Source: Bacteroidetes bacterium CG2_30_33_31 (GTDB taxonomy: Bacteria; Bacteroidota; Bacteroidia; Bacteroidales; UBA1556). Taken from it: a stretch of DNA of 64,000 bases. The translations under genes were made by a program, and so were the position numbers. Below, piece by piece: positions 63,549 through 64,000 of the stretch. The notes under the pieces were generated by a model. That model was given only the letters and a program-made list of their open reading frames with translations. It made no database searches and was not told where the DNA came from. Numbering within the stretch: the first letter of the stretch is position 1; each line of letters starts with the position of its first letter. The stretch covers positions 1-64,000 of the forward strand of contig MNXP01000023.1 of NCBI GenBank assembly GCA_001872625.1, in the 5' to 3' direction.

Positions 63549-64000
63549 ATGACTAAAATACCAACACAAAATTTTATAGAGGATATTTGCAACAAAGATT
63601 TCTTTATGCGCACTTTGCCTCTTAAGCCAGATCGCTTTGGAAAATCGAATGCTACATTGGTTTATAAGCCTTCCGAAACTAATTCTATAAAGGCAGTCTT
63701 GTATATCCATGGATTTATAGATTATTTTTTTCAGTGGGAATTGGCAGAATTTTATAACAAATTAGGCTATAATTTTTTTGCTGTGGACTTGCGAAGATAT
63801 GGTCGCTCACTTGATAACGCTCAAAAGCCTAATATCATTAATGCTGTTGAAGATTATTATGAAGAAATTAACGCAGCTTTGCAGATTATGAAAAATGAAT
63901 TGGGTAATGAATATATTATAATAAATGGCCATTCAACAGGAGGCCTAATTGCCTCACTTTATGCAAACGATTTCCCTAAAAAGATTGATGCATTGATACT
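63549..64000 (+). CDS. Alpha/beta hydrolase, partial (continues past the right edge)
   Basis: The first 150 residues of a hydrolase, open at the window end. The oxyanion motif YIHGFIDYFFQWE and the nucleophile elbow GHSTGG are in the family order; the acid and His lie beyond the window. It may be a serine lipase or esterase of the lysophospholipase type (AVDLRRYGRSLDNA is like that group). The substrate is unknown. Confidence 0.85.
   Translation, partial: MTKIPTQNFIEDICNKDFFMRTLPLKPDRFGKSNATLVYKPSETNSIKAVLYIHGFIDYFFQWELAEFYNKLGYNFFAVDLRRYGRSLDNAQKPNIINAVEDYYEEINAALQIMKNELGNEYIIINGHSTGGLIASLYANDFPKKIDALI

Overview
The window is AT-rich DNA from a member of the Bacteroidota (probably class Bacteroidia; the order cannot be fixed from this sequence). 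The evidence is a type IX secretion (T9SS) gingipain-family protease paired with a PorV-like barrel, proteins ending in T9SS sorting domains, a TonB receptor with a carboxypeptidase-regulatory N-terminus, OmpA/thrombospondin-3 outer membrane proteins, and start sites preceded by the Bacteroidota -7 element TAnnTTTG rather than by Shine-Dalgarno sequences. The genetic code is standard and the gene content is that of a chromosome. No prophage, transposase, CRISPR array or integron was seen.

Layout. 1-170: 5S rRNA and its terminator, the end of an rRNA operon. 245-5208 (+): inositol monophosphatase, a YghO-like protein, a large OmpA/TSP3 protein and a hotdog thioesterase. 5269-7117 (-): tilS and a gamma-carbonic-anhydrase-like protein. 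7204-13345 (-): a PorV-like barrel gene overlapping a 1684-residue C25 protease (PorU2 type). 13550-16137: acyltransferase and divergent pabB. 16170-18922 (-): GH3-type adenylating enzyme and a GT4 glycosyltransferase. 19134-19207 (-): tRNA-His. 19306-23394 (+): a surface-glycan operon with an unrecognised protein, a formyltransferase/beta-propeller fusion and a flippase. 23615-25507 (+): a secreted T9SS substrate. 25835-30796 (+): pyruvate:ferredoxin oxidoreductase and a serine hydrolase.

30840-33174 (-): 5-formyl-THF cyclo-ligase and SppA. 33405-34528 (+): folK and a deoxynucleoside kinase. 34584-39602: three envelope proteins (TPR/OmpA-like lipoprotein, SPOR protein, OmpA protein), the last two divergent from abutting promoters. 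39695-43596 (+): an EreA/ChaN-like protein with a barrel-like tail, and an acyl-CoA ligase. 43593-46771 (-): TonB receptor and SRAP protein. 46916-48411 (-): SiaB kinase, SiaC and a coiled-coil membrane protein. 48508-53542 (-): pyrH, then a run of P-loop kinase, SpoU methyltransferase, CLC chloride protein and membrane-anchored beta-propeller. 53786-54892 (+): a lysozyme-like protein. 55252-56754 (-): seven-haem cytochrome. 57512-64000: methyltransferase, the hisS/EamA/YigZ operon, era, a MORN-like protein, and an alpha/beta hydrolase cut by the window edge.

The most interesting points are a SiaB-SiaC phosphosignalling cassette whose third gene is a membrane coiled-coil protein instead of the phosphatase and cyclase; two unlinked members of one beta-propeller family, one fused to an atypical formyltransferase-like domain and one membrane-anchored; an EreA/ChaN-like domain joined to a probable outer-membrane barrel; two divergent promoters whose -7 boxes abut without a spacer; and at least four genes whose -7 box lies only 4-5 bases before the start codon, implying leaderless mRNAs.
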